NCBI RefSeq assembly: GCF_000265425.1
Contig: NC_018014.1
Coordinates: 4,898,001 to 4,962,000, forward strand
Reading direction: 5' to 3'
DNA length: 64,000 bases
Source of the DNA: Terriglobus roseus DSM 18391
Lineage (GTDB): Bacteria > Acidobacteriota > Terriglobia > Terriglobales > Acidobacteriaceae
The notes under the pieces were generated by a model. That model was not told the DNA's origin and made no database searches. It was given only the letters and a program-made list of their open reading frames with translations. Made by a program: the position numbers and the translations under genes. Positions 53,226-62,318 of the stretch are shown here, piece by piece. Position 1 is the first letter of the stretch, and the number at the start of each line of letters is the position of its first letter.

Positions 53226-53819
53226 CTATGCCAGAGACGCCGGCGCATGACCGCTTAGAGATGCTGCACGACGTACACCCCAGGCCTGCCACAGATGGCG
53301 TCTTTCGTGAGCCGTGATCACGTGAAGGCCGGTTGCGAGGCTGAAGCGAATGCCGCGAAGCAGTGGGTTCGCAAACCGGATGTCCGCAAGGTCCAAGTCG
53401 GAATTTGCGCGGAGGTAAGCCCTGACTTCGTCCTGAGATTTCAGGAAAGTGGCGAGAGCGTCCATGAGCGAAGGCGAGTTACCAGGCTTAATGTTGCGCG
53501 GCGCTTTCACCTTGAAGAAGGCTTTCACGGGAGGCTCAAGGTTTGCTGCGAACCAGCGTCCGACGCGTCCGGGAAGCGCAGGTCGCTGCCTGAATCTGCC
53601 GGCTTCGCGAGCACGCATGGCGGCTTCTTTCATTGCGCCGAGGTAGACCTGGTTCGTGACCGCAATGTGGTCGAGGCATTGCGCGACGCTCCATGAGTCT
53701 GGTCCAGGCCGCCAGCAGCCCTGCGCTTCGGGGAGGTCTTCCACGAGCAGCAGGGCATCGCGCTCCGCTGCGTCCAGTTGATCGTGGAGATCTGCGATCT
53801 CGGCGAAGAGTTCTGACAT
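53226..53819 (-). CDS. DinB-like four-helix metal-binding protein
   Basis: A 197-residue helical protein. The DinB pattern is visible: WSVAQCLDHIAVTNQVY supplies the first histidine, and GLHVITAHERRHLWQ the last histidine pair. DinB proteins bind a divalent metal and act as thiol transferases or as proteins of unknown function. The middle part (KVKAPRNIKPGNSPSLMDAL) is common in the Acidobacterial versions. ATG 53819 begins MSELFAEIADL; the frame is open far upstream but the additional sequence is not protein-like. Confidence 0.77.
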   Translation of the reverse strand: MSELFAEIADLHDQLDAAERDALLLVEDLPEAQGCWRPGPDSWSVAQCLDHIAVTNQVYLGAMKEAAMRAREAGRFRQRPALPGRVGRWFAANLEPPVKAFFKVKAPRNIKPGNSPSLMDALATFLKSQDEVRAYLRANSDLDLADIRFANPLLRGIRFSLATGLHVITAHERRHLWQAWGVRRAASLSGHAPASLA

Positions 53820-53948
53820 GGCTCCACACGCTAAGGTGCGGAAGAGAACGACGTCAATGGTTTTTGCGTTCAACCCCGCCTTCTCTATGAGGCGCCGGCC
53901 ACACACGCTACGCAAAGAACGCCCTAACTGCGATAGCCTGATGCAGAC

Positions 53949-54332
53949 ATGGCAAGCGTCCGTAAGATCGTCGCACCACTGCTCGCCGCCGCCGCCGTCA
54001 GCATCCTGACGGGCTGCCGTCCCAAAGAGATGCAGCGCTGCGTGGACGAACACGACAACGTCGTTGACGACAAGCTCTGCGCCAATCTGCCTCAGAACGC
54101 TGTGCAGCAGCAGCGGCCCGACGGACATGGCGGCTTCATTCCGTTCATTCTTCCCTATCGCTACTACTATGGCGGCGGGGGCGGATATGGGATGGGTTCG
54201 CGTGTCTTTGGCGGTGGCTACCAGCCGCAACCGAACCACATCTATGGCCGGCCCGGCAGCGGGCGTGGTGGGTTTTTCAATGGCGTCACCCGCGGCGGCT
54301 TCGGGTCGCACTTTGGCGGAGGGGGCGAATAA
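53949..54332 (+). CDS. Glycine-rich lipoprotein (YgiB/DUF1190-like)
   Basis: A 127-residue lipoprotein with the lipobox ILTGCRPK at about 19-26. Cysteine-bearing segments MQRCVDEHDNVVDDKLC follow, then a glycine/tyrosine-rich tail (YYYGGGGGYGMGSRVFGGG ...). Its partner gene, overlapping by one base (TAATG), is a glutathionylspermidine-synthase-like ATP-grasp, the same pairing as ygiB-ygiC in Escherichia coli. The DUF1190 assignment rests on that context plus the cysteine pattern. It is probably anchored in the envelope; the function is unknown. Confidence 0.66.
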   Translation: MASVRKIVAPLLAAAAVSILTGCRPKEMQRCVDEHDNVVDDKLCANLPQNAVQQQRPDGHGGFIPFILPYRYYYGGGGGYGMGSRVFGGGYQPQPNHIYGRPGSGRGGFFNGVTRGGFGSHFGGGGE

Positions 54333-55492
54333 TGCAGCGGAACACAGCGAAACCGCGCGCGGACTGGCAACGCAAAGTGGAAGTGGACGGCCTCACCTTC
54401 CATTCGCCGGAGGACCTTGCCGAGCAGGGTGCCGTCTACTGGGACGAGTCGGCTTTTTACAGCTTTAATGCCGACGAGATCGACACGCTGGAGTCTGCGG
54501 CGAACGAGCTGCAGACGATGTGCCTGGCCGCCGCGCAGCACATCATCGACACGAAGCGTTACGCCGACCTGACCATTCCGCCGGAGGCTATCCCGCTGAT
54601 CGAGCGGACGTGGAACAGCGAGCCGCCCGCGCTCTACGGACGCTTCGACCTGATGTATGACGGCAGCGGCCCGCCGAAGCTGCTGGAGTACAACGCCGAC
54701 ACCCCCACCTCGCTGATTGAGGCTGCGGTGACGCAGTGGAACTGGCTGAATGAGTGCCATGTGGGTTCCGACCAGTTCAACAGCCTGCATGAACGCCTGG
54801 TCGCGAAGTGGAAGGACATTGCGCCGTTTCTGCAGCAGCCCGTGCACTTTGCGAGCGCCGACAGCGAGGAGGATGTGCTGACCGTCGCCTATTTGCGCGA
54901 TACCGCACAGGAGGCCGGGCTGGCCACCGCGCAACTGTTGATGGAAGAGATTGGCTGGGACAATGGCGCGCGGCGCTTTGTGGATCTTGAGGACCAGCCG
55001 ATCCGGACGCTCTTCAAGCTGTACCCGTGGGAGTGTCTGCTCGCTGAGTCGTTCGGCCCAGACGCAATCGCTACCTACGATCGCACCACCTGGATTGAAC
55101 CGATCTGGAAGATGCTGCTGGCGAACAAGGGCATACTGCCCATCCTGTGGGAGCTTTATCCGAACCATCCGCTGCTGCTGGAGGCTTACTTCGACGATCC
55201 GCACGCGATGCGCAGTTATGTCCGCAAGCCGCTGCTGAGTCGGGAGGGGGCGAATATCACGCTGGTCGCTCCGGGAGCGTCCACGAAGACGGAGGGGCGG
55301 TACGGCGAAGGACGGTTTGTCTGTCAGCAGGCAGCGCCACTCGCGACGTTCCCCGCTGCGGATGGCAGTGCGCGTTATCCGGTGCTTGGGCTTTGGATGA
55401 TCGATCAGGAGTGTGGCGGCATGGGCATCCGCGAATCGCGGACACCCATTACCGGCAATCTAAGCAGCTTCGTCCCACACCTGTTCCGGTAG
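54332..55492 (+). CDS. Glutathionylspermidine synthase-like ATP-grasp (YgiC-like)
   Basis: A 386-residue protein of the glutathionylspermidine synthase C-terminal family. Typical blocks: VYWDESAFYSFNADEID, YGRFDLMYDGSGPPKLLEYNADTPTSL, TLFKLYPWECLLAESFG, ILPILWELYPNHPLLLEAYF and the ending SRTPITGNLSSFVPHLF. These enzymes form an amide bond using ATP; YgiC homologues lack the amidase half and their true product is unsettled. Translation is coupled to the lipoprotein upstream by the TAATG overlap. It converges on the XRE-cupin gene with 6 bases between stops. Confidence 0.88.
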   Translation: MQRNTAKPRADWQRKVEVDGLTFHSPEDLAEQGAVYWDESAFYSFNADEIDTLESAANELQTMCLAAAQHIIDTKRYADLTIPPEAIPLIERTWNSEPPALYGRFDLMYDGSGPPKLLEYNADTPTSLIEAAVTQWNWLNECHVGSDQFNSLHERLVAKWKDIAPFLQQPVHFASADSEEDVLTVAYLRDTAQEAGLATAQLLMEEIGWDNGARRFVDLEDQPIRTLFKLYPWECLLAESFGPDAIATYDRTTWIEPIWKMLLANKGILPILWELYPNHPLLLEAYFDDPHAMRSYVRKPLLSREGANITLVAPGASTKTEGRYGEGRFVCQQAAPLATFPAADGSARYPVLGLWMIDQECGGMGIRESRTPITGNLSSFVPHLFR

Positions 55493-55498
55493 CGACGA

Positions 55499-56293
55499 TT
55501 ACTGCGGTGTCTGTGTGGTACCGGCTTCCGGCGTGCGGGGGCGCATGATCGTGCCCGAGCTGCCGTTCAGTCCGCGCGTTTTGCCGTTGCCCGTCGGCAG
55601 AGCACCGGTTCCGCTGTTGGCGGATGCGGCATTGCCCTGCAACGTGACGATGAGCGCCTTGGCGGGTTCGTTGGAGGCGTTGGCGTAGCTGTGCGGCGTG
55701 TTGGCGTCGAAGTAGACCGCATCGCCCGCGCCGAGCTTGTGTTTGCCCTCGCCGTGCGAAATAACCATCTCGCCTTCAAGTACATACAGGAACTCGCAGC
55801 CCGGGTGCTGGTGTGCACGCCGCGGCGTCATGTTCGGCAGGAACTCTGCGAAGTAGGGATCGAGCTGACGATCGGGGATGAGGTAGCCAAGCGATTCGAA
55901 GTAGTACGACGGATCGTCGGTTCCACTCTGCGGCAGACGGATACGGTCCTTGCCGCGCTGTACGCGGAAGAGTGTCTTCGGCTCCGGCTCGAAGAAGTAG
56001 CTCAGGTCCTTCGAGAAGACCAGCGCGATGCGTGCCAGGTTGCGCAGTGTGGGCACGACGCGGCCCGTCTCAAGCTGGGAGAGGAAGCTGGCCGAGAGGC
56101 CGGTGTGTCGGCCAAGTTCGACGAGGCCCATGGATTTCTTGAGGCGAAGCTGCTTGATGCGGTCGCCAAGACGTTTTTCAGAGATGAAGGATTCAGCAGC
56201 TTCGGCGGCGACACGAACATCTTTTTCGCCGGGCTCCTCGGGGGACGGTAGTGGTGGTGTTGCCAGCTCTTGGGGGTCGATCTGGGTTGCCAT
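55499..56293 (-). CDS. XRE-cupin transcriptional regulator
   Basis: A 264-residue regulator. The XRE helix-turn-helix is at about 40-95 (LGDRIKQLRLKKSMGLVELGRHTGLSASFLSQLE), and a cupin sensor domain follows at about 155-225 (RRAHQHPGCEFLYVLEGEMVISHG, with GAGDAVYFDANTPHSY). Such proteins repress genes for amine, sulfur or sugar metabolism and respond to small ligands bound in the cupin. The first 35 residues and the last 40 are low-complexity. ATG 56293 has AGGAG about 11 bases upstream. It is divergent from the fibronectin-type lipoprotein gene. Confidence 0.91.
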   Translation of the reverse strand: MATQIDPQELATPPLPSPEEPGEKDVRVAAEAAESFISEKRLGDRIKQLRLKKSMGLVELGRHTGLSASFLSQLETGRVVPTLRNLARIALVFSKDLSYFFEPEPKTLFRVQRGKDRIRLPQSGTDDPSYYFESLGYLIPDRQLDPYFAEFLPNMTPRRAHQHPGCEFLYVLEGEMVISHGEGKHKLGAGDAVYFDANTPHSYANASNEPAKALIVTLQGNAASANSGTGALPTGNGKTRGLNGSSGTIMRPRTPEAGTTQTPQ

Positions 56294-56526
56294 GGGTCGA
56301 TATGCTCCTGACGGTCGGCAGTGTCGCAAGCCGAAAAGATGTTGTAACCCCGTCGAAAGATGTACGCGACACACTGACTGCTGGATTGGAGTGCGGCGAA
56401 ATAAGTTTCGTGGCCTACGCAAACATTCGCGGCTGCGATTTTTTGTCCTGCCATAGTCGCCGGTCTGACAGGGCGATACTTCAGCCGGTGCTGCGCCATC
56501 AGCCGCGATGCTACGCTTTTGAGGTG

Positions 56527-57669
56527 ATGCTCCCCGTCAAAGCGAAAACCATCGGGACCTGCCGCGGCACCCGTGCCCTGGCGCTCACCCCGATGCTGCT
56601 CCTGATGGTGGGTTGCGCCAGTGAGGGCCCTCTGCGGCCCCCCAGCCTGCGCCTGCCGGCAGCGGTCCGTGGACTGACGGCGCAGCGCGCCGGCGGCAAC
56701 GTCGACCTGGCCTGGTCTAATCCGACACGCACCACGGATGGTGTCTCGCTTACGGGAAAACACGGCGCCGGCGATCTGGCCGCAGAGATCTGCCGCGGCG
56801 AGACTTTACCTCCCACGACCTGTGGCCCGATCGCGAAGATCCCTGTGATCGCCGGCACGCCTGGAACCTTTCACGACCCCTTGCCGGCAGCCCTCGTCGC
56901 CGGTCCGGATCGTGCCCTGCACTACCGCATCCGCGTCGTAAACGGTGAGGGTAAAGGCGCCGCCTCTGCCGATGTACTGACGGTCGCCGGCGAAGCACCG
57001 GCTCCGGTCCGCGGATTAACCGCGTCTCCCGTCGCCGGTGGGATTGCTCTTCGCTGGCAGCCTGGCGCCACTCCGCAGGACCGCACGCTGCTCCGCGTGA
57101 CCCGCGGCGACGCTCCTGCCGTGGCCTTCCGCAGCAAGCCTGGCGCTCCTACTCCCTTGGCTTCGGCACCCGGCGAAAGACCGGCTGCAACGACGCTGAT
57201 GGCAGTCGAGCCCGGCCCGCGCGACCCTGCTGGCGCCATCGACGCTGGTGGCCATGCCGGTGTGGAACAGCACTACATCGTCTATCGGTCGCGCTCCACG
57301 CGCATCGGCGATGCCGACCTGACTGTGAATAGCGAAGCCTCCACGGTGACCGTGGCCGCGTCCGCGCTGGCGCCTCCACCGGCTCCGCCCCTGGGCCTGG
57401 AGGCCCTGGCGAATACCCTTGGCGCACCCTCCATCGACCTCGTCTGGCAGGCGAGCGCAGAGCCCGGGGTGGAGGGCTATCTTGTCTTCCGTGCCGAAGA
57501 GACCGGTGCTCCAACGCAGTTGACCGCCACGCCCGTCCGCGGCTTCAGCTACTCCGACACCACGGCCCGGCCTGCCGTCGACTACCGCTACAGTGTTGCC
57601 GGGGTCAGTCTTGACGGACGTGCCGGCGCGCACAGCCCGGAGATTCACGCGACCATTCCCAAGCCGTAA
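56527..57669 (+). CDS. Lipoprotein with fibronectin type III-like domains
   Basis: A 380-residue lipoprotein with the lipobox LLMVGCAS after a 30-residue signal region. The mature part has repeated fibronectin-III-like modules marked by PAAVRGLTAQRAGGNVDLAWSNP, PAPVRGLTASPVAGGIALRWQPG and LGLEALANTLGAPSIDLVWQAS ... GYLVFRAEETG. The role is probably envelope-associated binding; no catalytic motif is visible. GAGGTG immediately precedes ATG 56527, with almost no spacing, so initiation might occur at the overlapping GTG 56524. It is followed by the transaldolase gene 124 bases later. Confidence 0.74.
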   Translation: MLPVKAKTIGTCRGTRALALTPMLLLMVGCASEGPLRPPSLRLPAAVRGLTAQRAGGNVDLAWSNPTRTTDGVSLTGKHGAGDLAAEICRGETLPPTTCGPIAKIPVIAGTPGTFHDPLPAALVAGPDRALHYRIRVVNGEGKGAASADVLTVAGEAPAPVRGLTASPVAGGIALRWQPGATPQDRTLLRVTRGDAPAVAFRSKPGAPTPLASAPGERPAATTLMAVEPGPRDPAGAIDAGGHAGVEQHYIVYRSRSTRIGDADLTVNSEASTVTVAASALAPPPAPPLGLEALANTLGAPSIDLVWQASAEPGVEGYLVFRAEETGAPTQLTATPVRGFSYSDTTARPAVDYRYSVAGVSLDGRAGAHSPEIHATIPKP

Positions 57670-57793
57670 CGGCCGCTTTCGGAAGATGAATTCTCATACT
57701 CGGCTGGTCTCAGCGACTACTTATGCCCGGCCCGGGAAGCGTAGAATCAAGAAGTAGCATCGAAAATTGCAGCGATACAGCAAGGGAGATACG

Positions 57794-58786
57794 ATGGCGA
57801 CGCTCTTGGAGCAGTTGAAGCAGTACACCACGGTGGTAGCAGATACCGGTGACATGAAGTCGATGGAGAAGTTCAAGCCCACCGACGCGACCACGAACCC
57901 CTCGCTGATCACCGCAGCTGCGGGTATGTCGGAATACAGCTACATCGTCGACGACGTGCTGAAGCAGGCAAAGTCTGCCGCTGGCGCAAACTCTGACGAT
58001 AAGGCCGTCGCAGCCGCCGCGTTCAAGACGCTGGCCGTAGCCTTCGGTCGCAAGATCCTTGAGATCGTCCCGGGCCGCGTTTCGACCGAAGTCGACGCCC
58101 GCCTCTCCTTCGACAAGGAGAAGACGATCGAGATGGCGCACGACATCATCAAGCAGTATGAGGATGCCGGTGTCGATCGCAAGCGCGTTCTGATCAAGAT
58201 TGCCGCCACCTGGGAAGGCATCAAGGCAGCGGAAGAGCTCGAGAAGGAAGGCATTCACTGCAACCTGACGCTGCTGTTCGGCCTGCACCAGGCTGTTGCC
58301 TGCGCAGAGGCCAAGGTTACGCTGATCTCGCCGTTCGTCGGCCGCATCCTGGACTGGTACAAGAAGGACACGGGCAAGGAGTACACCGGCGCAGAAGATC
58401 CGGGCGTACAGTCCGTCACGACCATCTACAACTACTACAAGAAGTTCGGCTACAAGACCCAGGTGATGGGCGCCTCCTTCCGCAACACGGGCGAGATCAT
58501 CGAGCTGGCCGGTTCGGACCTGCTGACCATCGCACCCAAGCTGCTGGCTGAGCTCGACTCGACCGAAGGCAAGCTGGAGAAGAAGCTCGACGCGACCAAG
58601 TCCGCAGCCATGGACATCCAGAAGATCCCCATGGACAAGGAGACCTTCGAGAAGATGCATGCCGAGGACCGCATGGCCCACGACAAGCTGAAGGAAGGTA
58701 TCGAAGGCTTCAGCAAGGCACTCGAGGAGCTCGAAGAGCTGCTCGCCAAGCGCCTGAAGGAAATGCCCGAGCCTGCACACGCGTAA
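57794..58786 (+). CDS. tal: Transaldolase
   Basis: A 330-residue TalB-type transaldolase of the non-oxidative pentose phosphate pathway, moving a dihydroxyacetone unit from sedoheptulose 7-phosphate to glyceraldehyde 3-phosphate. The Schiff-base lysine is in [13 protein letters not shown]. Other blocks: [52 protein letters not shown] and the [11 protein letters not shown] end segment. It has an extra acidic C-terminal helix of about 12 residues compared with Escherichia coli TalB (317). AGGGAGAT precedes ATG 57794. A strong terminator follows, so it is monocistronic. Confidence 0.96.
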   Translation: MATLLEQLKQYTTVVADTGDMKSMEKFKPTDATTNPSLITAAAGMSEYSYIVDDVLKQAKSAAGANSDDKAVAAAAFKTLAVAFGRKILEIVPGRVSTEVDARLSFDKEKTIEMAHDIIKQYEDAGVDRKRVLIKIAATWEGIKAAEELEKEGIHCNLTLLFGLHQAVACAEAKVTLISPFVGRILDWYKKDTGKEYTGAEDPGVQSVTTIYNYYKKFGYKTQVMGASFRNTGEIIELAGSDLLTIAPKLLAELDSTEGKLEKKLDATKSAAMDIQKIPMDKETFEKMHAEDRMAHDKLKEGIEGFSKALEELEELLAKRLKEMPEPAHA

Positions 58787-58807
58787 GTAGGCGGCAGTTG
58801 TTTATTT

Positions 58808-58839
58808 AAGAAAGGGACGGCCTCGGCCGTCCCTTTCTT
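58808..58839 (+). terminator. Terminator after transaldolase
   Basis: A 13-bp stem AAGAAAGGGACGG (58808-58820) / CCGTCCCTTTCTT (58827-58839) with loop CCTCGG. The A-rich left and T-rich right arms make it effective in both orientations; it lies 22 bases after the stop. Confidence 0.85.
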
Positions 58840-58922
58840 GTTGCAGACGATCGCGCTTTCGTTCCGATCGTGCGCAGCGAAGCACGGCATTGCCAGCACG
58901 CATTAGCGATATCCTGCACATC

Positions 58923-59087
58923 ATGGCTCGCCGCAACATCCCGCAGGAACAGCAGGCAGCATTTGCCACGCAGCAGCGGCAGCAGGTGGGTGCTGCCCTT
59001 TGGCTGGCGGCGGGTGTGCTGGTTTTGATCGTCTATCGCGCGGTGGTCCACGGCATGTTCGCGCAGGGTTGGTGGCGCGTTTGGTAG
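58923..59087 (+). CDS. Small single-pass membrane protein upstream of miaA
   Basis: A 54-residue protein: a polar start (MARRNIPQEQQAAFATQQRQ), one membrane helix (VGAALWLAAGVLVLIVYRAVV) and a tryptophan-rich end (FAQGWWRVW). It overlaps the preferred miaA start by 7 bases, so translation of miaA may depend on it. No family is known to me. No strong ribosome site is seen before the ATG, which lowers confidence. Confidence 0.5.
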   Translation: MARRNIPQEQQAAFATQQRQQVGAALWLAAGVLVLIVYRAVVHGMFAQGWWRVW

Positions 59088-60010
59088 CTGCAGAGCCGCT
59101 TCTGATCGTCCTGGTTGGACCTACCGGCAGCGGCAAGACGGCGCTGTCGCTGACGCTTGCCGAGCGGCTGGGTGGCGAGGTCGTCTCGTGCGACTCGGTC
59201 GCGGTCTATCGCGAGATGGAACTGGGCACTGCCAAGCCTTCGCGGGAAGAACGAGCGCGTGTGCCGCATCACCTGATCGATGTGGCCTGGCCGACCGAGG
59301 AGTACACGGCAGGCGACTACGGCCGAGCCGGGCGTGCTGCCGTTGCGGACATTGCGGCGCGTGGGCATGTGCCGATTGTGGCCGGCGGAACAGGACTCTA
59401 TCTGCGCGCTTTGCTGGATGGGCTGAGTCCCGTGCCGCAGCGCGATGAAGCGTTACGCGATCGCCTGCGCGCGGCTGTCGATCGTCGCGGACCGGAGTTG
59501 TTGCATCGCGTATTGCGGCGGCTGGATCCAGCGAATGCCGCGAAGATCCACGGAAATGATCTGCCGAAGCTGATCCGTGCGATCGAGGTTTCCGTGGTGG
59601 AAGGCCGGCCGATGAGCGAGGCGTGGAGCGAGCGCCGGCCGGAGCCATTGCGCGGGTTCCGTGTGGTGCAACTGGGGTTGATGCCGGATCGTGCAGCGCT
59701 TTATGCGCGGATCAATGCGCGTTGCGCGGCGATGTTTGCGGACGGCCTGGTGGAAGAGACGCGCGTGCTGACCGCGAAGTACGGCGCGACACGTGCGCTG
59801 GGTGCGCTGGGTTATGCGGAGGCGCAGGCCGTGTTGCGTGGCGAGATGACGGAGGCCGAAGCGGTTGAGCGGACGCAGATCGGCCATCGTAATTACAGCA
59901 AGCGGCAGGGCACATGGTTTCGCCGGGATCCGCGGATTCATTGGCTGAACGGCTTCGGTGTGGATGTCATGGATGAAGCTCTGAAGCTTATCGATCACCT
60001 AATCACCTAG
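59081..60010 (+). CDS. miaA: tRNA dimethylallyltransferase MiaA
   Basis: A 309-residue enzyme that adds a dimethylallyl group to A37 of tRNAs reading UNN codons. The P-loop is GPTGSGKTALS near the start, CDSVAVYREMELGTAKP is the DSxQ-type block (with V where most have Q), GGTGLYLRALLDGL follows, and IGHRNYSKRQGTWFRR near the end is the conserved tRNA-contacting block. The start is unclear: TTG 59081 gives the right distance to the P-loop and has GGTGG before it; GTG 59072 and TTG 59069 also fit. Weak non-ATG initiation plus the upstream overlapping gene suggests coupled translation. Confidence 0.92.
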   Translation: MVAAEPLLIVLVGPTGSGKTALSLTLAERLGGEVVSCDSVAVYREMELGTAKPSREERARVPHHLIDVAWPTEEYTAGDYGRAGRAAVADIAARGHVPIVAGGTGLYLRALLDGLSPVPQRDEALRDRLRAAVDRRGPELLHRVLRRLDPANAAKIHGNDLPKLIRAIEVSVVEGRPMSEAWSERRPEPLRGFRVVQLGLMPDRAALYARINARCAAMFADGLVEETRVLTAKYGATRALGALGYAEAQAVLRGEMTEAEAVERTQIGHRNYSKRQGTWFRRDPRIHWLNGFGVDVMDEALKLIDHLIT

Positions 60011-60071
60011 CGGCGGGAGGTTGCGCTGCGAATGGCTGCGCCCTCTGCGGACGTGCTGCATCTGAAGGTGC

Positions 60072-61109
60072 ATGGAATTTCGTCAGCTTGGCAAGAGTGG
60101 TTTGCATGTACCGGTGCTGTGCTTTGGCACGGGAACCTTCGGTGGATCAACGGATTTCTTCAAGGCCTGGGGCTCGACGGATGTCGCTGAGGCTCGTGAG
60201 TTAATCGATCTCTGCATGGATGCTGGTGTGAACTTTTTCGATACGGCGGACGTGTATTCCGCCGGTCACTCGGAGGAGATTCTGGGTGCGGCGATTGCCC
60301 ACCTACCGCGTGAATCCGTGCTGATTTCGACGAAGGCCACGTTCCCGTTTGGCGAGGGGCCGAACAACCAGGGGTCGTCGCGGGCGCATTTGACGAAGCA
60401 GATCCATGGCAGTTTGAAGCGTCTGGGTACGGATTACATCGATGTCTTTCACATGCATGGCTTCGACGCCAACACGCCGATGGAAGAGACGCTGAGTACG
60501 CTGGATGACTTCGTGCGCCAGGGCAAGATCCGCTATATCGCCTGTTCGAACTTTAGCGGCTGGCAGTTGCAACGGTCTCTGGACATCAGCGCGCAGTACG
60601 GGTGGGCCCGGTATGCGGCGCACCAGGTCTATTACTCGCTGGTGGGTCGGGACTACGAGCATGAGCTGATGCCGCTTGGAATTGCCGAGGGCGTTGGCGC
60701 GCTGGTCTGGAGCCCGCTGGGATGGGGACGTCTGACCGGGAAGATTCGGCGCGGGCAGCCGCCGGCCGAGGGTAGCCGTGCGAAGGAAGGAACCGCGGGC
60801 GGACCGGTGGTGGAGGACGAGTATCTATATACGGTCGTCGATGCGCTGGATGCGGTCGCGGGGGAGACGGGCAAGTCGGTGCCGCAGGTGGCACTGAACT
60901 GGTTGTTGCGGAAGCCCACGATCAGCAGCCTGATCATTGGCGCTCGCAATGCCGAGCAGTTGAAGGCGAACCTGGCGGCGGCGAGCTTCACGCTGTCAAC
61001 AGAGCAGGTGCAAAAGCTGGACCAGGCGAGTGAGCGGCCGGTGCCGTATCCCTACTGGCATCAGCGTCAGTTCGGGCAGTTGAACCCTGCTCCGCCGAGT
61101 TATCGCTAG
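60072..61109 (+). CDS. Aldo/keto reductase
   Basis: A 345-residue NADPH-dependent oxidoreductase of the AKR superfamily with a TIM barrel. Residues of the catalytic tetrad: aspartate and tyrosine in FFDTADVYSAGHSEE, lysine in LISTKATF, histidine in IDVFHMHGFD. The cofactor end has LIIGARNAEQLKANLAA. The sequence LGKSGLHVPVLCFGTGTFGG at the start fits the YajO/AKR11-13-like group. The substrate is unknown. Spacing of 61 bases from miaA suggests possible co-transcription. It ends before a perfect 11-bp hairpin. Confidence 0.93.
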   Translation: MEFRQLGKSGLHVPVLCFGTGTFGGSTDFFKAWGSTDVAEARELIDLCMDAGVNFFDTADVYSAGHSEEILGAAIAHLPRESVLISTKATFPFGEGPNNQGSSRAHLTKQIHGSLKRLGTDYIDVFHMHGFDANTPMEETLSTLDDFVRQGKIRYIACSNFSGWQLQRSLDISAQYGWARYAAHQVYYSLVGRDYEHELMPLGIAEGVGALVWSPLGWGRLTGKIRRGQPPAEGSRAKEGTAGGPVVEDEYLYTVVDALDAVAGETGKSVPQVALNWLLRKPTISSLIIGARNAEQLKANLAAASFTLSTEQVQKLDQASERPVPYPYWHQRQFGQLNPAPPSYR

Positions 61110-61151
61110 GCAGGATAACGAGTTACGTTGATCACGACTGCAGGATTACGC

Positions 61152-61180
61152 TAGCCCCCGGCCACCGATGCCGGGGGCTA
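61152..61180 (+). terminator. Terminator after the aldo/keto reductase gene
   Basis: A perfect 11-bp stem TAGCCCCCGGC (61152-61162) / GCCGGGGGCTA (61170-61180) with a 7-base loop, then CGACTTTGG. It lies 42 bases beyond the stop codon. Confidence 0.65.
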
Positions 61181-61334
61181 CGACTTTGGTACTGAAGAAT
61201 GGCCCTAACGGTCGACTGCGTGTGGGAGTACCCTCGCATCCAACGATCCATTGGTCCTACCCCGCACGACCCCTGTATTACTGCACGACTGATGGCGACT
61301 GCCTGAACAAATCAAAGCTTTTCAGGACCCCCGA

Positions 61335-61553
61335 ATGAGTGACCACCGTTGTGCTGCCTGCTCCAAGGGCAGGATGTTTCGAAGCGGACGACGCGGCTTA
61401 TGGGAGAACTACGTCCTCCCCCTTATGGGCAAGTACCCCTGGCGTTGTGGCTTCTGCCGCACGCGTGTGATGTTGACCGACCGCGGACCGGAGCGGCAGT
61501 ACGTTCGAAACAGCCCGTCGAAGCCTGTGGACGCAGAGACCGAGGGTATCTAG
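61335..61553 (+). CDS. Small zinc-ribbon protein
   Basis: A 72-residue basic protein with two CxxC knuckles: HRCAACSKG near the start and WRCGFCRTR in the middle, separated by about 30 residues, a likely single zinc site. The segment MGKYPWRCGFC resembles small zinc-ribbon proteins seen in Acidobacteria. The function is unknown; nucleic-acid or partner binding is typical of such folds. It has 225 bases of non-coding DNA upstream holding the previous terminator, and 111 bases before the hslV start. Confidence 0.72.
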   Translation: MSDHRCAACSKGRMFRSGRRGLWENYVLPLMGKYPWRCGFCRTRVMLTDRGPERQYVRNSPSKPVDAETEGI

Positions 61554-61664
61554 GCCCACGATCCATCCTCGCGTACGGTTCCCGACAGACGGGATTGCCC
61601 CTTCTGCGCCTCCGAATCCAGCAACCATGCGGGTTTTGTGGTGCCGCGCGTATACTTGTGGGTG

Positions 61665-62318
61665 ATGCAATCTTCTGATGGCGGCCGTTCCGGCGCGCCC
61701 ACATGCTCCGCTCCTATGCCGATTTCTTCCTTTAACGCGAAGCCCGCGATGCACCCGTACGACCAGGCCGAGGGTCGGCGCATCCGGTCGACCACGGTGC
61801 TGTGTGTGCGCCGCAACGGCTCGGTGGTGATGGCTGCGGACGGCCAAGTGACGCTTGGCTCTGCGGTGATGAAGTCGAGCGCGAAGAAGCTGCGCCGTCT
61901 GTACCAGGACAAGGTGCTGGCCGGATTCGCGGGTTCGACGGCCGATGCGTTCTCTCTGTTCGCACGCTTTGAGAGCAAGCTGGAGCAGTTCGCCGGCAAC
62001 CTGCCGCGCGCTGCGGTGGAGCTTGCAAAGGACTGGCGCACGGATAAGCTGCTTCGCCAACTGGAAGCGTTGCTGCTGATCGCGGACAAGGAACACATGT
62101 ACCTGCTGGGCGGCAATGGCGATGTCATCGAGCCGGACCAGATCGAGGGCGGCAGCATCATGACCATCGGCAGCGGTGGCAGCTTTGCGCAGAGTGCCGC
62201 ACAGGCGCTGCTGGAGAACACCGATCTTTCCGCTCGCCAGATCGTCGAGAAGAGCATGAAGATTGCTGCGGAGATCTGTATCTATACGAACGAGAACATT
62301 ACAGTGGAGGAGCTTTAA
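61665..62318 (+). CDS. hslV: ATP-dependent protease subunit HslV
   Basis: The peptidase of the HslUV proteasome-like complex. The catalytic threonine follows the propeptide in [13 protein letters not shown] (first Thr codon at 61791). The core continues with [38 protein letters not shown] and [15 protein letters not shown]. The mature subunit begins at that threonine. The start is uncertain: 61665 (ATG) gives a 42-residue propeptide, 61716 or 61749 a shorter one. A TATACT box at 61651-61656 would put transcription start close to 61665, which favours the later starts. It overlaps hslU by one base (TAATG). Confidence 0.94.
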   Translation: MQSSDGGRSGAPTCSAPMPISSFNAKPAMHPYDQAEGRRIRSTTVLCVRRNGSVVMAADGQVTLGSAVMKSSAKKLRRLYQDKVLAGFAGSTADAFSLFARFESKLEQFAGNLPRAAVELAKDWRTDKLLRQLEALLLIADKEHMYLLGGNGDVIEPDQIEGGSIMTIGSGGSFAQSAAQALLENTDLSARQIVEKSMKIAAEICIYTNENITVEEL

